A stretch of DNA of 64,000 bases from Crossiella sp. SN42 (GCF_023897065.1 NZ_JAMHIV010000007.1:186001-250000); one strand, 5' to 3'. Counted from the stretch's first letter, positions 1 to 8,477 are shown. Numbers and translations: made by a program. The notes: generated by a model from the sequence alone, not told the origin.

Positions 1-528
1 GTGCCGGACTGGGCGAAGAAACCCGATCCGCAGCAGCAGGTTCAGCCGGGCACCGCGACCCCCGGGACCCCCGTGACTCCCGGGATCGGCGCGGAGGCGG
101 CCAAGCTCGGCGCGGGCGCGGCCGGGCTGGGTGCCGGACTCGGTGCGGGACTGGGCAAACTCGGCGGCGGTGGCGGCGCGGGCGGGCTGGGCAAGATCGG
201 CGCTCCTGGCGGATCCGGCACGCAGGCGCAGGCCGCGGCCGGGCTGGCCGGAGCGGCGGGCGCGGCAGCCGCCGCCAGGGGCATGGCAGGCGCGATGGGC
301 GCCGCCGCGGCGGCTGCCGGCTCCGCCCAGGGCATGGCTGGCGGCATGCCGATGATGCCCATGATGCCGATGGGCGGCGGCATGGGCGGCGACCTCGCCG
401 GTGGCCGCCGGATCCCGCCCTGGCTGGTGGAGACCGAGGACGTGTGGGGCGAGTCCGCGGTGATCACCCCGCAGGTCATCGGCGAGGAGCCTGAGGACCG
501 CCCCGAACCCCCGTCCTTCCGCTACTAG
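1..528 (+). CDS. C-terminal part of a PPE-like/ESX-associated protein (5' end outside window)
   Basis: The reading frame is open at the left edge and ends at TAG 526-528. The GTG at base 1 is probably internal and not the true start. The visible 175 residues are a low-complexity Ala/Gly/Met tail with Pro-rich flanks, followed by an ordered acidic end (PPWLVETEDVWGES then an acidic Pro-rich tail). This architecture, a long Gly/Ala-rich linker and a short conserved acidic terminus, is common at the C-terminus of PPE-like or WXG100-family T7SS substrates in Pseudonocardiaceae, and the eccB/mycP/eccE genes nearby fit that role. The next gene begins 12 nt downstream and its Shine-Dalgarno AGGAGG (526-531) overlaps this stop codon, so the two are probably co-transcribed. 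The assignment rests on composition and context because the N-terminal domain cannot be seen. Confidence 0.5.
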   Translation: MPDWAKKPDPQQQVQPGTATPGTPVTPGIGAEAAKLGAGAAGLGAGLGAGLGKLGGGGGAGGLGKIGAPGGSGTQAQAAAGLAGAAGAAAAARGMAGAMGAAAAAAGSAQGMAGGMPMMPMMPMGGGMGGDLAGGRRIPPWLVETEDVWGESAVITPQVIGEEPEDRPEPPSFRY

Positions 529-540
529 GAGGCCCCGGCC

Positions 541-1341
541 ATGGCGAGGCTCACCGACCAGGAGATCGCGCAGCTGGCCTGGGACGCCGGGTTCCGCGGC
601 GACATGCTCAACACCGCGGTCGCGGTCGCGCTGGCCGAGTCCAGCGGGCGCACCGACGCCATCGGCGACGTCGCGCTGGAGACCGGCAAGTGGGGTCCTT
701 CGGTGGGGCTGTGGCAGATCCGCTCGCTCAACCCCGGCCACGGCACCGCCCGCGAACAGGCCCAGCGCGACGAGACCGCCAACCTGGACCCGGCCACCAA
801 CGCGGCCAACGCCTACGCCATCTCCGGCAACGGCACCAGCTTCCGCCAGTGGTCCACCTACACCAACGGCGACTACCAGCGCTACCTCGACCGCGCCCGC
901 GCCGCCTCGGGCCTGGTCACCGGCAACCCGGTCCAGCCCGTCCACCAGGCCGAACCCGCACCTGTGCCCACTCCCGCACCCACTTCGGCGGCCCGCGGCA
1001 ACGGCCAGTCCTTCCACGCCGCCGGCGGCACCCTCGGCCCGCTGGCCCGCACCCTGCACACCGCCGCCGCCGACCTGAACACCGTGCGCGGCAACCTCAC
1101 CGCGAGCACCCTGCCCGGCGACGCCTTCGGTCAGATCCCGCAGTCCCGGCAGGCCGCCCAGTCCCACGCGGCCACCCTGTCCGGTCTGGCCGGCACCCTC
1201 GGCGAGGCCGCCGAGGAGATCGACCGCACCGGCGGAAACGTCACCACCGCCAGGGAGAACTACCTCCGCCAGGACCGCCACCACGCCGAGCAGTACCGCC
1301 AGATCATCCTGCGGCTGTTCACCGGCACGAACGTCAGGTGA
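541..1341 (+). CDS. Lysozyme-like (SLT-type) domain fused to an ESX/EspC-like C-terminal domain
   Basis: 266 aa. Residues about 4-115 resemble a soluble lytic transglycosylase-like fold: ALAESSG with the probable catalytic Glu33, VGLWQIRS, and a NAANAYAIS/FRQWSTY segment. A Pro/Ala linker (about 130-155) follows. Residues about 160-258 form a helical domain resembling ESX-secreted WXG100/EspC-type proteins (repeated Leu/Ala heptads, then an EEIDRTGGNVTTARENYLRQD tail motif). There is no signal peptide, as expected for a T7SS substrate. It would hydrolyse or remodel peptidoglycan outside the membrane, possibly to make room for the secretion apparatus (inference). The ATG at 541 follows AGGAGG. 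Its 3' end overlaps the convergent beta-lactamase by 8 bp. Confidence 0.7.
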   Translation: MARLTDQEIAQLAWDAGFRGDMLNTAVAVALAESSGRTDAIGDVALETGKWGPSVGLWQIRSLNPGHGTAREQAQRDETANLDPATNAANAYAISGNGTSFRQWSTYTNGDYQRYLDRARAASGLVTGNPVQPVHQAEPAPVPTPAPTSAARGNGQSFHAAGGTLGPLARTLHTAAADLNTVRGNLTASTLPGDAFGQIPQSRQAAQSHAATLSGLAGTLGEAAEEIDRTGGNVTTARENYLRQDRHHAEQYRQIILRLFTGTNVR

Positions 1342-2242
1342 GCTCGCCCAGCACGTAGCCCGCCGCCTCGGCGACCACCGCCTGCTTGTACTCCGCGTCC
1401 TTGGCCGCCTTGCTGGACATCACCGCCACCACCAGCGGCGCGCCCCCTGGCGGCCACACGATGCCGATGTCGTTGAGCGTGCCGTAGTCCCCGGTGCCGG
1501 TCTTGTCCGCCACCGTCCAGCCCGCGGGCACCTTCGCCCGGATGCGCTGACCACCGGTGGTGTTGCGCTCCAACAGGTCCCGCAGGAACGCCCGCCGATC
1601 TTCCGGCAGCGCGTCACCCAGGACGATCTTGCGGTAGTCCTCGCCCAGGGCCCGCGGCGAGGAGGTGTCGCGCGGATCGCCTGGCGTGGCCTCGGTGAGC
1701 GCGGGCTCGGTGCGGTCCATCCTGGTCACCGTGTCCCCGAGGCTCCGCACGTACTCGGTCAGCTTCGCCGGGCCGCCGACCTCGCGCAGCAGCAGGTTGC
1801 CCGCGGTGCCGTCGCTGTAGCGGACCGCGGCATCGCACAGCTGCCGCAGGCTCATCCCGGTGGCCACGTGCTTGCTGGTCACCACCGCGCTCTTGAGCAG
1901 CTCCTCCTTGCCGTAACGCACCACGGTGTCCAAATAGGACAGTGGGTGCCGCGCCAGCACCGCCGCCGCGGCCAGGCCCTTGAACGTCGAGCAGAACGCG
2001 AACCGCTCCTGGGCCCGGTGCTCGATGGTCGCGCCGGTGCCGGTGTGCAGGGCGTACACCCCGATCCGCGCGTCGAACTCCCGCTCCAGCTCCGCCAGCC
2101 GGTCGTGCCGCTGCGGCGCGGCGGCGGTCGACGGCGGCGGCGCGCTGGTGATGACGGCAGGCTTCTCCTCGATCGTGCAGGCGGCCAGTGGCAACAGCGC
2201 CGCCGCACCGAGGAACGCGCGACGGCTGAAGATCGACGACAT
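1334..2242 (-). CDS. Class A beta-lactamase, Tat/lipoprotein type, BlaC-like
   Basis: 302 aa. The N-terminus carries twin arginines (SRRAFLG) and a lipobox (LAAC, Cys22), so it is probably a Tat-exported lipoprotein on the outer face of the membrane. Class A motifs are present: nucleophile S85-x-x-K88 (STFK), S143-D144-G145 in place of SDN, E179 in the omega loop (EPALT), and KTGTGDYG. Gly at the Asn132 position is the substitution also found in Mycobacterium tuberculosis BlaC. The Asn170-equivalent position is Thr183 here. The function is beta-lactam hydrolysis. The gene sits between the ESX substrate genes and mycP but is on the opposite strand from the substrates, with no sign of co-regulation. 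The start ATG at 2242 gives a complete signal peptide. Confidence 0.9.
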   Translation of the reverse strand: MSSIFSRRAFLGAAALLPLAACTIEEKPAVITSAPPPSTAAAPQRHDRLAELEREFDARIGVYALHTGTGATIEHRAQERFAFCSTFKGLAAAAVLARHPLSYLDTVVRYGKEELLKSAVVTSKHVATGMSLRQLCDAAVRYSDGTAGNLLLREVGGPAKLTEYVRSLGDTVTRMDRTEPALTEATPGDPRDTSSPRALGEDYRKIVLGDALPEDRRAFLRDLLERNTTGGQRIRAKVPAGWTVADKTGTGDYGTLNDIGIVWPPGGAPLVVAVMSSKAAKDAEYKQAVVAEAAGYVLGELT

Positions 2243-2261
2243 GCCCCGACCCTACCCAAGA

Positions 2262-3392
2262 TCACTTGCTGGGCGCGCCCGCCCCGTCCCCGCCGATCCG
2301 CCAGCCCCGCGACCGGCCGCGCCGCACCGCCGCGGTGGCCACCACCGCCACGCCCGCGGCCAGCACTCCCAGCACCGCCAACGCGCCCGGCAGCCGGTCG
2401 TGCCGCACCGGCTCGGCCGGACCCGCCGCGATCGCCACCGTCGGCCGCGCCCCCGCTTCCGGCCGCGCCCCCGCCACCGGCGCCGACACCCCTGCCGGCA
2501 GCTCCGCGGTCACCGCCGAGTACGCGTCCAGCACACCCCAGCCCAGCACCGGATCATGCCCGCCACCAGCGCCACTGGCGGTCACCAGCAACCGGGTCCG
2601 CACCTGCTCCGCCGACAACTCGGGGCGATACCCGCGCACCAGCGCCGCCGCACCAGCCACGTAGGCCGCCGCGAACGCCGGACCGCCCACCCCCCACCGG
2701 TGCCCGCGCCCACCGGCGGACACGCTCACCAGGTCCGCCCCCGGCGCGGCCAGCCCCAGGTGCTCCCCGGACTCCGCCGACACCGCCGCACCGTTCTGGT
2801 CGATCCCGCCCACCGCCAGCACCCCCGGCAGCGCACCGGGAAAAGTCCGGGTGGACGGCTTGTCCCCCGCCGCCGCGGCCACCACGACCACGTTGCGGGA
2901 CAACGCGTTGCGCACCGCGGCCGACAGCGCGCCGCTGCTGCTCGCCGACGGGCTCACCACCGCGACCACCGTCGCGCCACCCTCCACCGCGCGGGTGATC
3001 CCCGCGGCCAGGGAGTCCGGATCGGCCTGCGGCACCCGCACCGCCAGCACCTGGCTGCCCGGCGCGATCCCGGCGAACGTGGTGTCCGGATCCGGTCGCG
3101 CCGCGATGATCCCGGCCGCGAACGTGCCCCGCCCGTCACAGTCGGCCTGCGCCTCCCGCACCCGCCCGGCCAGCTGCCCGGCCGCCTCCACCCCTGGCGC
3201 GACCACCGCGACCCGCTGCCCCGCCCCCTCGGTCAACGGCCACAACCGATCCGCGCCGATCAACCGCTGCGCCCAGTTCACCGGGCCGCCGTAGTTCCCG
3301 GCGGGCGCGGCGCACTGCTGCGCCACCGCCACCGGGGTGAAACCGAAGGCGCACAACGCGCACACCGCTACCAGGCCGGCGCGCCGCCTCAT
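2262..3392 (-). CDS. mycP: Mycosin-like (MycP) subtilisin-fold protein lacking the catalytic triad
   Basis: 376 aa. It has an N-terminal signal peptide (residues 1-24), a subtilase/mycosin core (about 35-290), a Pro/Ala-rich stretch, one C-terminal membrane helix (about 335-360) and a basic tail, which is the standard mycosin layout. The catalytic positions are all replaced. The Asp site (usual VAVIDTGV) reads VAVVAPGV, giving Ala65. The His site (usual GHGT) reads GRGT, giving Arg88. The Ser site (usual GTSF) reads GPAF, giving Ala239. The oxyanion Asn in AAGN appears as AAGD (177). The reading frame is otherwise intact, so this looks like a pseudoprotease and not a decayed gene. Mycosins also stabilise the ESX membrane complex independently of proteolysis, a role this protein could keep. 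The start ATG shares one base with the stop of the upstream response regulator (TGATG). Confidence 0.85.
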   Translation of the reverse strand: MRRRAGLVAVCALCAFGFTPVAVAQQCAAPAGNYGGPVNWAQRLIGADRLWPLTEGAGQRVAVVAPGVEAAGQLAGRVREAQADCDGRGTFAAGIIAARPDPDTTFAGIAPGSQVLAVRVPQADPDSLAAGITRAVEGGATVVAVVSPSASSSGALSAAVRNALSRNVVVVAAAAGDKPSTRTFPGALPGVLAVGGIDQNGAAVSAESGEHLGLAAPGADLVSVSAGGRGHRWGVGGPAFAAAYVAGAAALVRGYRPELSAEQVRTRLLVTASGAGGGHDPVLGWGVLDAYSAVTAELPAGVSAPVAGARPEAGARPTVAIAAGPAEPVRHDRLPGALAVLGVLAAGVAVVATAAVRRGRSRGWRIGGDGAGAPSK

Positions 3393-4054
3393 CAGGCCCG
3401 GCCCGCCCAGTCGGCGGGTGTGCTGTGCGCCAGCCCTTCCTCGATCGCGTACCGGGTCAGCTCCGGCCTGCGGCGACAGCCCGTCTTGTCCCGGATCCGG
3501 TCCAGATACGAGCGCACCGTGCGCACGCTGATCGCCATCGCCTCCGCGATGTCCTGGTCCCGCTCCCCCGCCGCCAGCAACGCCAGCACCTGCCGCTCCC
3601 GCACCGACAGCTCGATCACCGGCCCGTTGTTGCGGTCCCGCGAGGCGTTGAGCACGTAGGAGGCCAGTGTCGGCGACACATAGCTGTTCCCGGCCGCGAT
3701 CTCCCGCACCGCACGCAGGATCTCGTCCCCGTCGCTGTCCTTGGACAGATACCCCCTGGCCCCGGCCGCGATCGCGCCCAGCACCTCCGACTGCCCGGCG
3801 TGCGCCGAGACCACCAGCACCCGGTGCCCCATGCCGACCACCTCCATCACCGCGGCCGCGTCCCGCACCCCCGGCAGCTTCAGGTCCAGCACCACCACCG
3901 AACCGGACCCGCTGCGCCGCGCGGCGAACTGCGCCACCGACTCGGCCACCCCGTCCAGCTCGACATCGGGCGCGTCCGCCAGCACCCTGGCCACCGCGGC
4001 CCGGTACAGCGGATGATCCTCGATGACCCCGACCCTGATCCGCGCTCCGCTCAC
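3392..4054 (-). CDS. NarL/LuxR-family response regulator, orphan, inside the ESX operon
   Basis: 220 aa. It has a receiver domain (residues about 6-120) with the acidic pair in VIEDHP, a phospho-acceptor Asp in VVVLDLKLPG, VVSAH and the Lys of YLSKDS, so it should be phosphorylatable. A LuxR-type HTH (about 148-205: LSVRERQVLALLAAGERDQDIAEAM) follows. It is translated from a GTG that overlaps the eccB stop (GTGA) and it couples to mycP (TGATG), so the three genes form one tightly linked unit. No histidine kinase is visible in the window. A regulator placed between eccB and mycP suggests self-control of the secretion locus (inference). Confidence 0.9.
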   Translation of the reverse strand: MSGARIRVGVIEDHPLYRAAVARVLADAPDVELDGVAESVAQFAARRSGSGSVVVLDLKLPGVRDAAAVMEVVGMGHRVLVVSAHAGQSEVLGAIAAGARGYLSKDSDGDEILRAVREIAAGNSYVSPTLASYVLNASRDRNNGPVIELSVRERQVLALLAAGERDQDIAEAMAISVRTVRSYLDRIRDKTGCRRRPELTRYAIEEGLAHSTPADWAGRA

Positions 4055-5475
4055 CGCGCCACCACCTCCTGCGCCTTGGCACGGTCCAGCACCGGACCGG
4101 TCCGCAACAACGCCAGCACACTCGCGGGCACCGGCCGCCTGGCCACCGCCCCGTATCCCAGAGCCTGCACCGACTCCCCGCCCGCCACCGGGAACTTCAC
4201 CCCGGCATCGGTCACCAGGTACACCGCACCGGAGGACGCCCCCGGCGCGGGCTGATCAGCCACCAGCGCCCCGGCCCCGCCCGGCACCAGCGCCACGTCC
4301 GCCACCCGCCCCCGATCGTCCACAGTGGACGGAGAGGCCCCGGCGTCGCCATAGGTCAGCTTCGCCCCGGTGGCCCCAAAATCGCTCGCGCACACCGTGC
4401 CGGGCAACCCGCCGAGGGACACCGGTTCCGGCCGCCGCAACGGATATCCGGTCGGCTCCCGCTCCCCCGAACTCTCCGCCCTCGGCGCCTCGGCCAGCTC
4501 CGCCGCGGGCACCGGCAGCACCCGCGCCCGCCGGTCCGGATACGCCGCGGCGTTCCCGGGCGCGGCCAGCACCAGCCTGGCCTCGGTCTCGGTCACCGGC
4601 GCCACCCCGTCCGCGCGCACCACGTAAAAACCGTCCGCCACGCCCTCGGCCTGGAGCACCTGCCCCACCCGGGTGTCCACAGTGCCCAGTCGCGGACCCG
4701 GCGATCCCGCCTGCCGCAACGACACCACCGCCAGGTCCCGGCCGACCGGCACCGTGTTCAGCCAGTTCCGCGCCACCGGCAGCGCCCGCACCGGCTCATA
4801 CCCCAGCGCCACCACCGCCCGCTCATCGGCCAGCTTGAACCGGTGCCCACCGGTCAACAGGAACCGCTCCCCGGAGGCCAGCCGCACCAGCAGCCCCTCC
4901 CCCGCCCGCAGCTCCCGACCACCCGGCGCGCGCCCCACCGACACACTCGACCCCGGCTCCACATTGGCGGGCAGATCGGCCGAACCGCGCGAACAGGTCG
5001 TCCACGGCCCGCCCAGCAGCCGCCCGGTCTCCGGCAACGAGTCCGGCGCACCCTCGATCCCCACCGTCGCACCCCTCGGCAGATCAGCCAAGGTCTTGGC
5101 GGGCACGGTCACCGTGCGATCCCCGTTGCCACCGGCCAGCAGCCGCGCCGAGGCGAAGTTCAGCACCGGGTGCAGCAGGTCGCCCTCACCGAGCACGAAC
5201 CGGGCGCCGGTCTCCTTCTCCACGATCACCTGGCCGCCCTGCTTCCACTCCGCGGCCCGTGCAGGGCTGAGCACCCCGATGATCCCGAACACCGCGGTGA
5301 CCAGCAGCGCCACCGCGATCCCGAGCACCGTGCCCAGCAACAGCCGCCTGCTCGGCGAGACCGGATGGTTGGCGTCCCCGGCCACCAGCGCGGAGACCAG
5401 CCGCCTGCGCAGGAACTGGTATGCCTGCACCTGGTCCTTCTGGGTCCACACCGCCGCCCCCTCGCGCCGTCGCAC
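4051..5475 (-). CDS. eccB: EccB, type VII secretion core membrane protein
   Basis: 474 aa from GTG 5475; an alternative GTG at 5451 (VWTQKDQVQAYQFL) matches the usual EccB start better. After the N-terminal cytosolic motif QAYQFLRRRLVSALV there is one membrane helix (about residues 45-70), then a large extracytoplasmic repeat domain (about 80-460) with several short Leu/Gly repeats typical of EccB. EccB forms the periplasmic part of the ESX translocon with EccC, EccD and EccE. It is the first gene of the eccB - response regulator - mycP unit and is divergent from eccE across about 95 bp. eccC and eccD are not in the window. Confidence 0.92.
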   Translation of the reverse strand: MRRREGAAVWTQKDQVQAYQFLRRRLVSALVAGDANHPVSPSRRLLLGTVLGIAVALLVTAVFGIIGVLSPARAAEWKQGGQVIVEKETGARFVLGEGDLLHPVLNFASARLLAGGNGDRTVTVPAKTLADLPRGATVGIEGAPDSLPETGRLLGGPWTTCSRGSADLPANVEPGSSVSVGRAPGGRELRAGEGLLVRLASGERFLLTGGHRFKLADERAVVALGYEPVRALPVARNWLNTVPVGRDLAVVSLRQAGSPGPRLGTVDTRVGQVLQAEGVADGFYVVRADGVAPVTETEARLVLAAPGNAAAYPDRRARVLPVPAAELAEAPRAESSGEREPTGYPLRRPEPVSLGGLPGTVCASDFGATGAKLTYGDAGASPSTVDDRGRVADVALVPGGAGALVADQPAPGASSGAVYLVTDAGVKFPVAGGESVQALGYGAVARRPVPASVLALLRTGPVLDRAKAQEVVAR

Positions 5476-5569
5476 TGCTGCGCAATACTATCGATCACCA
5501 CGGACAGTTCCGGTCATCTGTTGACTGAAATCCTTGTGCCGCAAGGAATTCCCAAACACTCGGTGGTGC

Positions 5570-6679
5570 ATGCGGATGAGCGTTCTCTCGACCGGCCGGC
5601 GGGGACGGGTGGTGCCGTTGGGTGCGGGCACAATTGCCGTCGCGGAGATCGCGGCCCTGGGCGTGCTCGGCACCATCGTCCCCTTCGGACCGTGGAGCAT
5701 CCTCGCCCTCAGCGTCGCCACCATCACCCTCGCCGTTACCCTGCTCCGCGTTCGCGGCCTGCCCGCCTACCGCTGGGCCGCCCTCTACCTGCGCTTCCGG
5801 CACCGCCGTCGCAGGCTCGCCGCCCGCGAGGCGGCCACGCCGCTGCGCGCCCTGCTGCCCGACCTGTCCGTGCATACCCAGGTCGACCGCGCCGGCAACA
5901 GGGTAGGAGTGGCAACACTGGACTCCGACGGCAGTTTCTGCACGATGGTGCGAATCGCGCCGGCCGCACACCCTGCGCCGGATGCGCTGACCCGGTTGCT
6001 CCACCAGGCCTACGAACGCTCCGGCATCCGGCTCACCAGCGCCCAGCTCACCATCTGGGCCGTCCCCGGCCTGCCCGCCAGCACCGGCGCGGCCACCCCG
6101 ATCCGGGTGCACTGGCTGTCCCTGCGCTACCGCCCCGCCGAGGAGCCCCTGGCCGCACTGGCCCGCGGCGGCGGCGAGGAAGGCAGCCGCCGCGCCATCG
6201 CCAGCGCCGCGCACCGCCTGGTCAGCCAGCTCGCCGAAGCCGGCTACCCGGCCACCGCCCTGGACACCCTGGAACTGCACCAGGAGCTCCTGGTCGCCCT
6301 CGGCGCGGACCCGGAGGTGGTCTCCGGCCCGGTGGCCAACGACGGCACCGCCCGGCACCGGGTCACCGAGTCCTGGCGCGATGTCTCGGTGGGTCGGCTG
6401 CGCCAGGCTTGTTTCGTGCCGAAGGATCCGGCGGACGCGGTGTCGCTGCTGGGCCGGTGCGCGCCGGAGGCGATGTTCACCTGCACCTCCTACACGCTGT
6501 CCAGGGCCGCCCGCGGCGAGCTGGTGGCCAGGGCGCGGGTGCGGGTCGGGGTCGCGGCGGACGGGTTGTGGCTGAGCCCGCAGCGGGCCTCGCAAAGCCT
6601 TGGCGTGCCGGTGGTCCCGGTGGACGGCCGCCAGGACCGGCACACCATCGCGACCCTGCCGCTGGCCCTGACGCCCTGA
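5570..6679 (+). CDS. eccE: EccE, type VII secretion membrane protein
   Basis: 369 aa from ATG 5570 (a second ATG lies at 5576; an upstream TTG at 5534 is unlikely). Two N-terminal membrane helices (about residues 15-60) are followed by the cytosolic EccE domain with its conserved start (GLPAYRWAALYLRFRHRRRR). The middle has the usual Arg/Ala-rich region and the C-terminus the WLSPQRASQSLGVPVVPVDGRQDRHTIATLPL segment. EccE lies at the periphery of the ESX membrane complex. It is transcribed away from eccB. Its stop lies 4 bp from the convergent AraC-family gene. Confidence 0.85.
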   Translation: MRMSVLSTGRRGRVVPLGAGTIAVAEIAALGVLGTIVPFGPWSILALSVATITLAVTLLRVRGLPAYRWAALYLRFRHRRRRLAAREAATPLRALLPDLSVHTQVDRAGNRVGVATLDSDGSFCTMVRIAPAAHPAPDALTRLLHQAYERSGIRLTSAQLTIWAVPGLPASTGAATPIRVHWLSLRYRPAEEPLAALARGGGEEGSRRAIASAAHRLVSQLAEAGYPATALDTLELHQELLVALGADPEVVSGPVANDGTARHRVTESWRDVSVGRLRQACFVPKDPADAVSLLGRCAPEAMFTCTSYTLSRAARGELVARARVRVGVAADGLWLSPQRASQSLGVPVVPVDGRQDRHTIATLPLALTP

Positions 6680-6683
6680 CCGC

Positions 6684-7478
6684 TCAGCCCGGCCACGCCC
6701 GCTCGTCCACCGCCAGCCACGGCTCACCCGCGGCGGCCACCGGGGTGGTGCCGGTGAACGCGCGGATCTCGTGGTGCAGGTGGGACTGGTCGGCGTAACC
6801 GCCCTCCGCCGCCACCCGCGCGGCGCTGTGCCCACGCACCAGGCGGTGCACGGCGTGGTCGAAGCGGACCAGCATGGCCGCGCGCTTGGGGGTCAGGCCA
6901 ATCTGCGCGCCGAAGCGGGACCACAGTCGCTGACGACTCCACCCGGTCCGCGCCGCCAGTTCGCGCACCCGCACCCGGCCGTGGCTGCCCAGGATCTCCC
7001 GCCACACCCAGGCCACCTCGGGATCAACCGTCCGGCCCGCGTCCAGTCGCGCCGCCAGTTCGGCCTCGACCAGCGCGAACCGCGCCGGCCAGGTGCGCGC
7101 GTCGTGCAACCGCTCGCGCAGCGCCGACGTGCCCCGGCCCCACAGGTCATCGAGGGAGAGCACCTGCCCGCGCAACTCCGCCAGCGGCAGCCCGAGCACC
7201 GGGTGCGCCAGCAACGGGGACAGCCGCAACTGCACGCAATCCACCCCCTCAGCCCGCACCCGGAACACGCTGAAGCCAAGCCCCGCGACCACGCTGGTCA
7301 TCCGCCGCCCGCCCACGGCCACCGGACGGCCACTGAACTCGATGGCCACGGTGACGGCCGGATGCGGGATGGCCCGCAGCTCGGCCGGGCGGTCGCCGGG
7401 AATGCGGAACCCGGCCAGGTCCGCACCGGGCCGCGTCCGCGCCGGTCGCGCGATCTCCCAGGCGGCGGTGTCTCGCAC
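6684..7478 (-). CDS. AraC-family transcriptional regulator
   Basis: 264 aa. The N-terminal effector region (about 1-150) resembles the unnamed sensing domain of actinobacterial AraC regulators. The C-terminal AraC HTH (about 165-250) is complete: VRELAARTGWSRQRLWSRFGAQIGLTPKRAAMLVRF and the second helix-turn-helix in RVAAEGGYADQSHLHHEIRAFTGTTP. The gene is divergent from the alpha/beta hydrolase at 7545, which it may control (inference from the shared 66-bp intergenic region). Confidence 0.88.
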   Translation of the reverse strand: MRDTAAWEIARPARTRPGADLAGFRIPGDRPAELRAIPHPAVTVAIEFSGRPVAVGGRRMTSVVAGLGFSVFRVRAEGVDCVQLRLSPLLAHPVLGLPLAELRGQVLSLDDLWGRGTSALRERLHDARTWPARFALVEAELAARLDAGRTVDPEVAWVWREILGSHGRVRVRELAARTGWSRQRLWSRFGAQIGLTPKRAAMLVRFDHAVHRLVRGHSAARVAAEGGYADQSHLHHEIRAFTGTTPVAAAGEPWLAVDERAWPG

Positions 7479-7544
7479 ACCCCGACCCTAGGCCGTGGAC
7501 ATTTCTCCAAGACCCCGCGCCCCGCCCAACGCGAAGGTGTCGCC

Positions 7545-8477
7545 ATGGACCAGAAACCCACCCCACGCGGACGGCGAAGGCGGATCACCCTGCTGGCCCT
7601 CGGCGGTCTCGCCCTCCTGCTCGCGGCGAACACGGTGGCCGTACGCACCGAGACCGCCGAAGCCACCGGCGCGCGGATCGTGCGCCTACCCGGCGGGGAC
7701 ATCCACTTCGCGCGGGAGGGGCCGCCCGGCGCGCCCGCGGTAGTGCTGCTGCACGGACTGACCGGCTCGACGGCCTGGTGGGATCCGGTGCTGCCGGGTA
7801 TGCGCGACCTGCACGTGCTGCGGCTGGACCTGCTCGGCCACGGCGGATCGGCCAAACCCCTTACCGGCTACGGCATTCCCGAGCAGGCCGACCGGATCGC
7901 CGCCGTGCTGGATCACCTGGGCATCCGCCGCGCGACCATCGTCGGCCATTCCACCGGCGGCTACGTCGCCACCGCACTGGCCGAGCGGCGCCGCGACCTG
8001 GTGGCCGCGATCATGCTGATCTCCACCGGCCCCCGGCTGGACGCCTTCCTCGGCAACAGCGCCACCGCCGACCTGCTGACCACCCCGGTGCTCGGTGAGC
8101 TGCTCTGGCGACTGCGCACCGAGAGCATGATCCGCGAGGCGGTCGGCACCGCGTTCACCCGCGAGGTGCCCGTCCCCGACCGGCTCATCGCCGACATCCG
8201 CGGCATGACCTACCGCGCCCTCACCGCGACCGACGAAGCCGCCAGCACGTTCCTGACCGAACGGCCCCTTCCCGACCGGCTCACCGCGATCGGCCTGCCG
8301 ACCCTGGTGGTCTTCGGCGCGCGGGACCGGCGGTGGCAGCCGTCCTCGGCCCAGGACTACCGGCGGGTGCCCGGCGCCCGGGTCGAGATCCTCGACGGGG
8401 TCGGCCACACGCCCATGTTCGAGGACCCCGGGGCCACCGGAGCTCTCCTGCACGAGTTCGCCACCCAGGCCCGCTGA
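7545..8477 (+). CDS. Alpha/beta hydrolase, membrane-anchored or exported
   Basis: 310 aa from ATG 7545, with AAGGTG at 7534-7539 as a plausible ribosome site. A basic N-terminus and one hydrophobic helix (about residues 11-30) indicate an anchor or signal peptide. The catalytic parts of the fold are visible: oxyanion HGLTGS, nucleophile elbow GHSTGG (Ser about 127), acid in VFGARDRRW and His in GVGHTPM. A cap domain lies between. It should cleave an ester, lactone or similar bond; the substrate cannot be told from sequence. Its divergent neighbour is an AraC-family regulator. Confidence 0.85.
   Translation: MDQKPTPRGRRRRITLLALGGLALLLAANTVAVRTETAEATGARIVRLPGGDIHFAREGPPGAPAVVLLHGLTGSTAWWDPVLPGMRDLHVLRLDLLGHGGSAKPLTGYGIPEQADRIAAVLDHLGIRRATIVGHSTGGYVATALAERRRDLVAAIMLISTGPRLDAFLGNSATADLLTTPVLGELLWRLRTESMIREAVGTAFTREVPVPDRLIADIRGMTYRALTATDEAASTFLTERPLPDRLTAIGLPTLVVFGARDRRWQPSSAQDYRRVPGARVEILDGVGHTPMFEDPGATGALLHEFATQAR

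Noticed and set aside
1-528. GTG at base 1 as the true start of the first gene
   Set aside because: The low-complexity beginning and the open frame at the edge indicate a C-terminal fragment; a domain-bearing N-terminus is expected upstream.
3393-4121. Upstream extension of the mycP frame (619-aa version)
   Set aside because: It overlaps the response regulator gene almost fully. The start at 3392 gives a signal peptide and the usual mycosin length.
6771-7544. Upstream extension of the alpha/beta hydrolase frame
   Set aside because: It is antisense to the AraC gene; the ATG at 7545 with AAGGTG gives a normal signal anchor.
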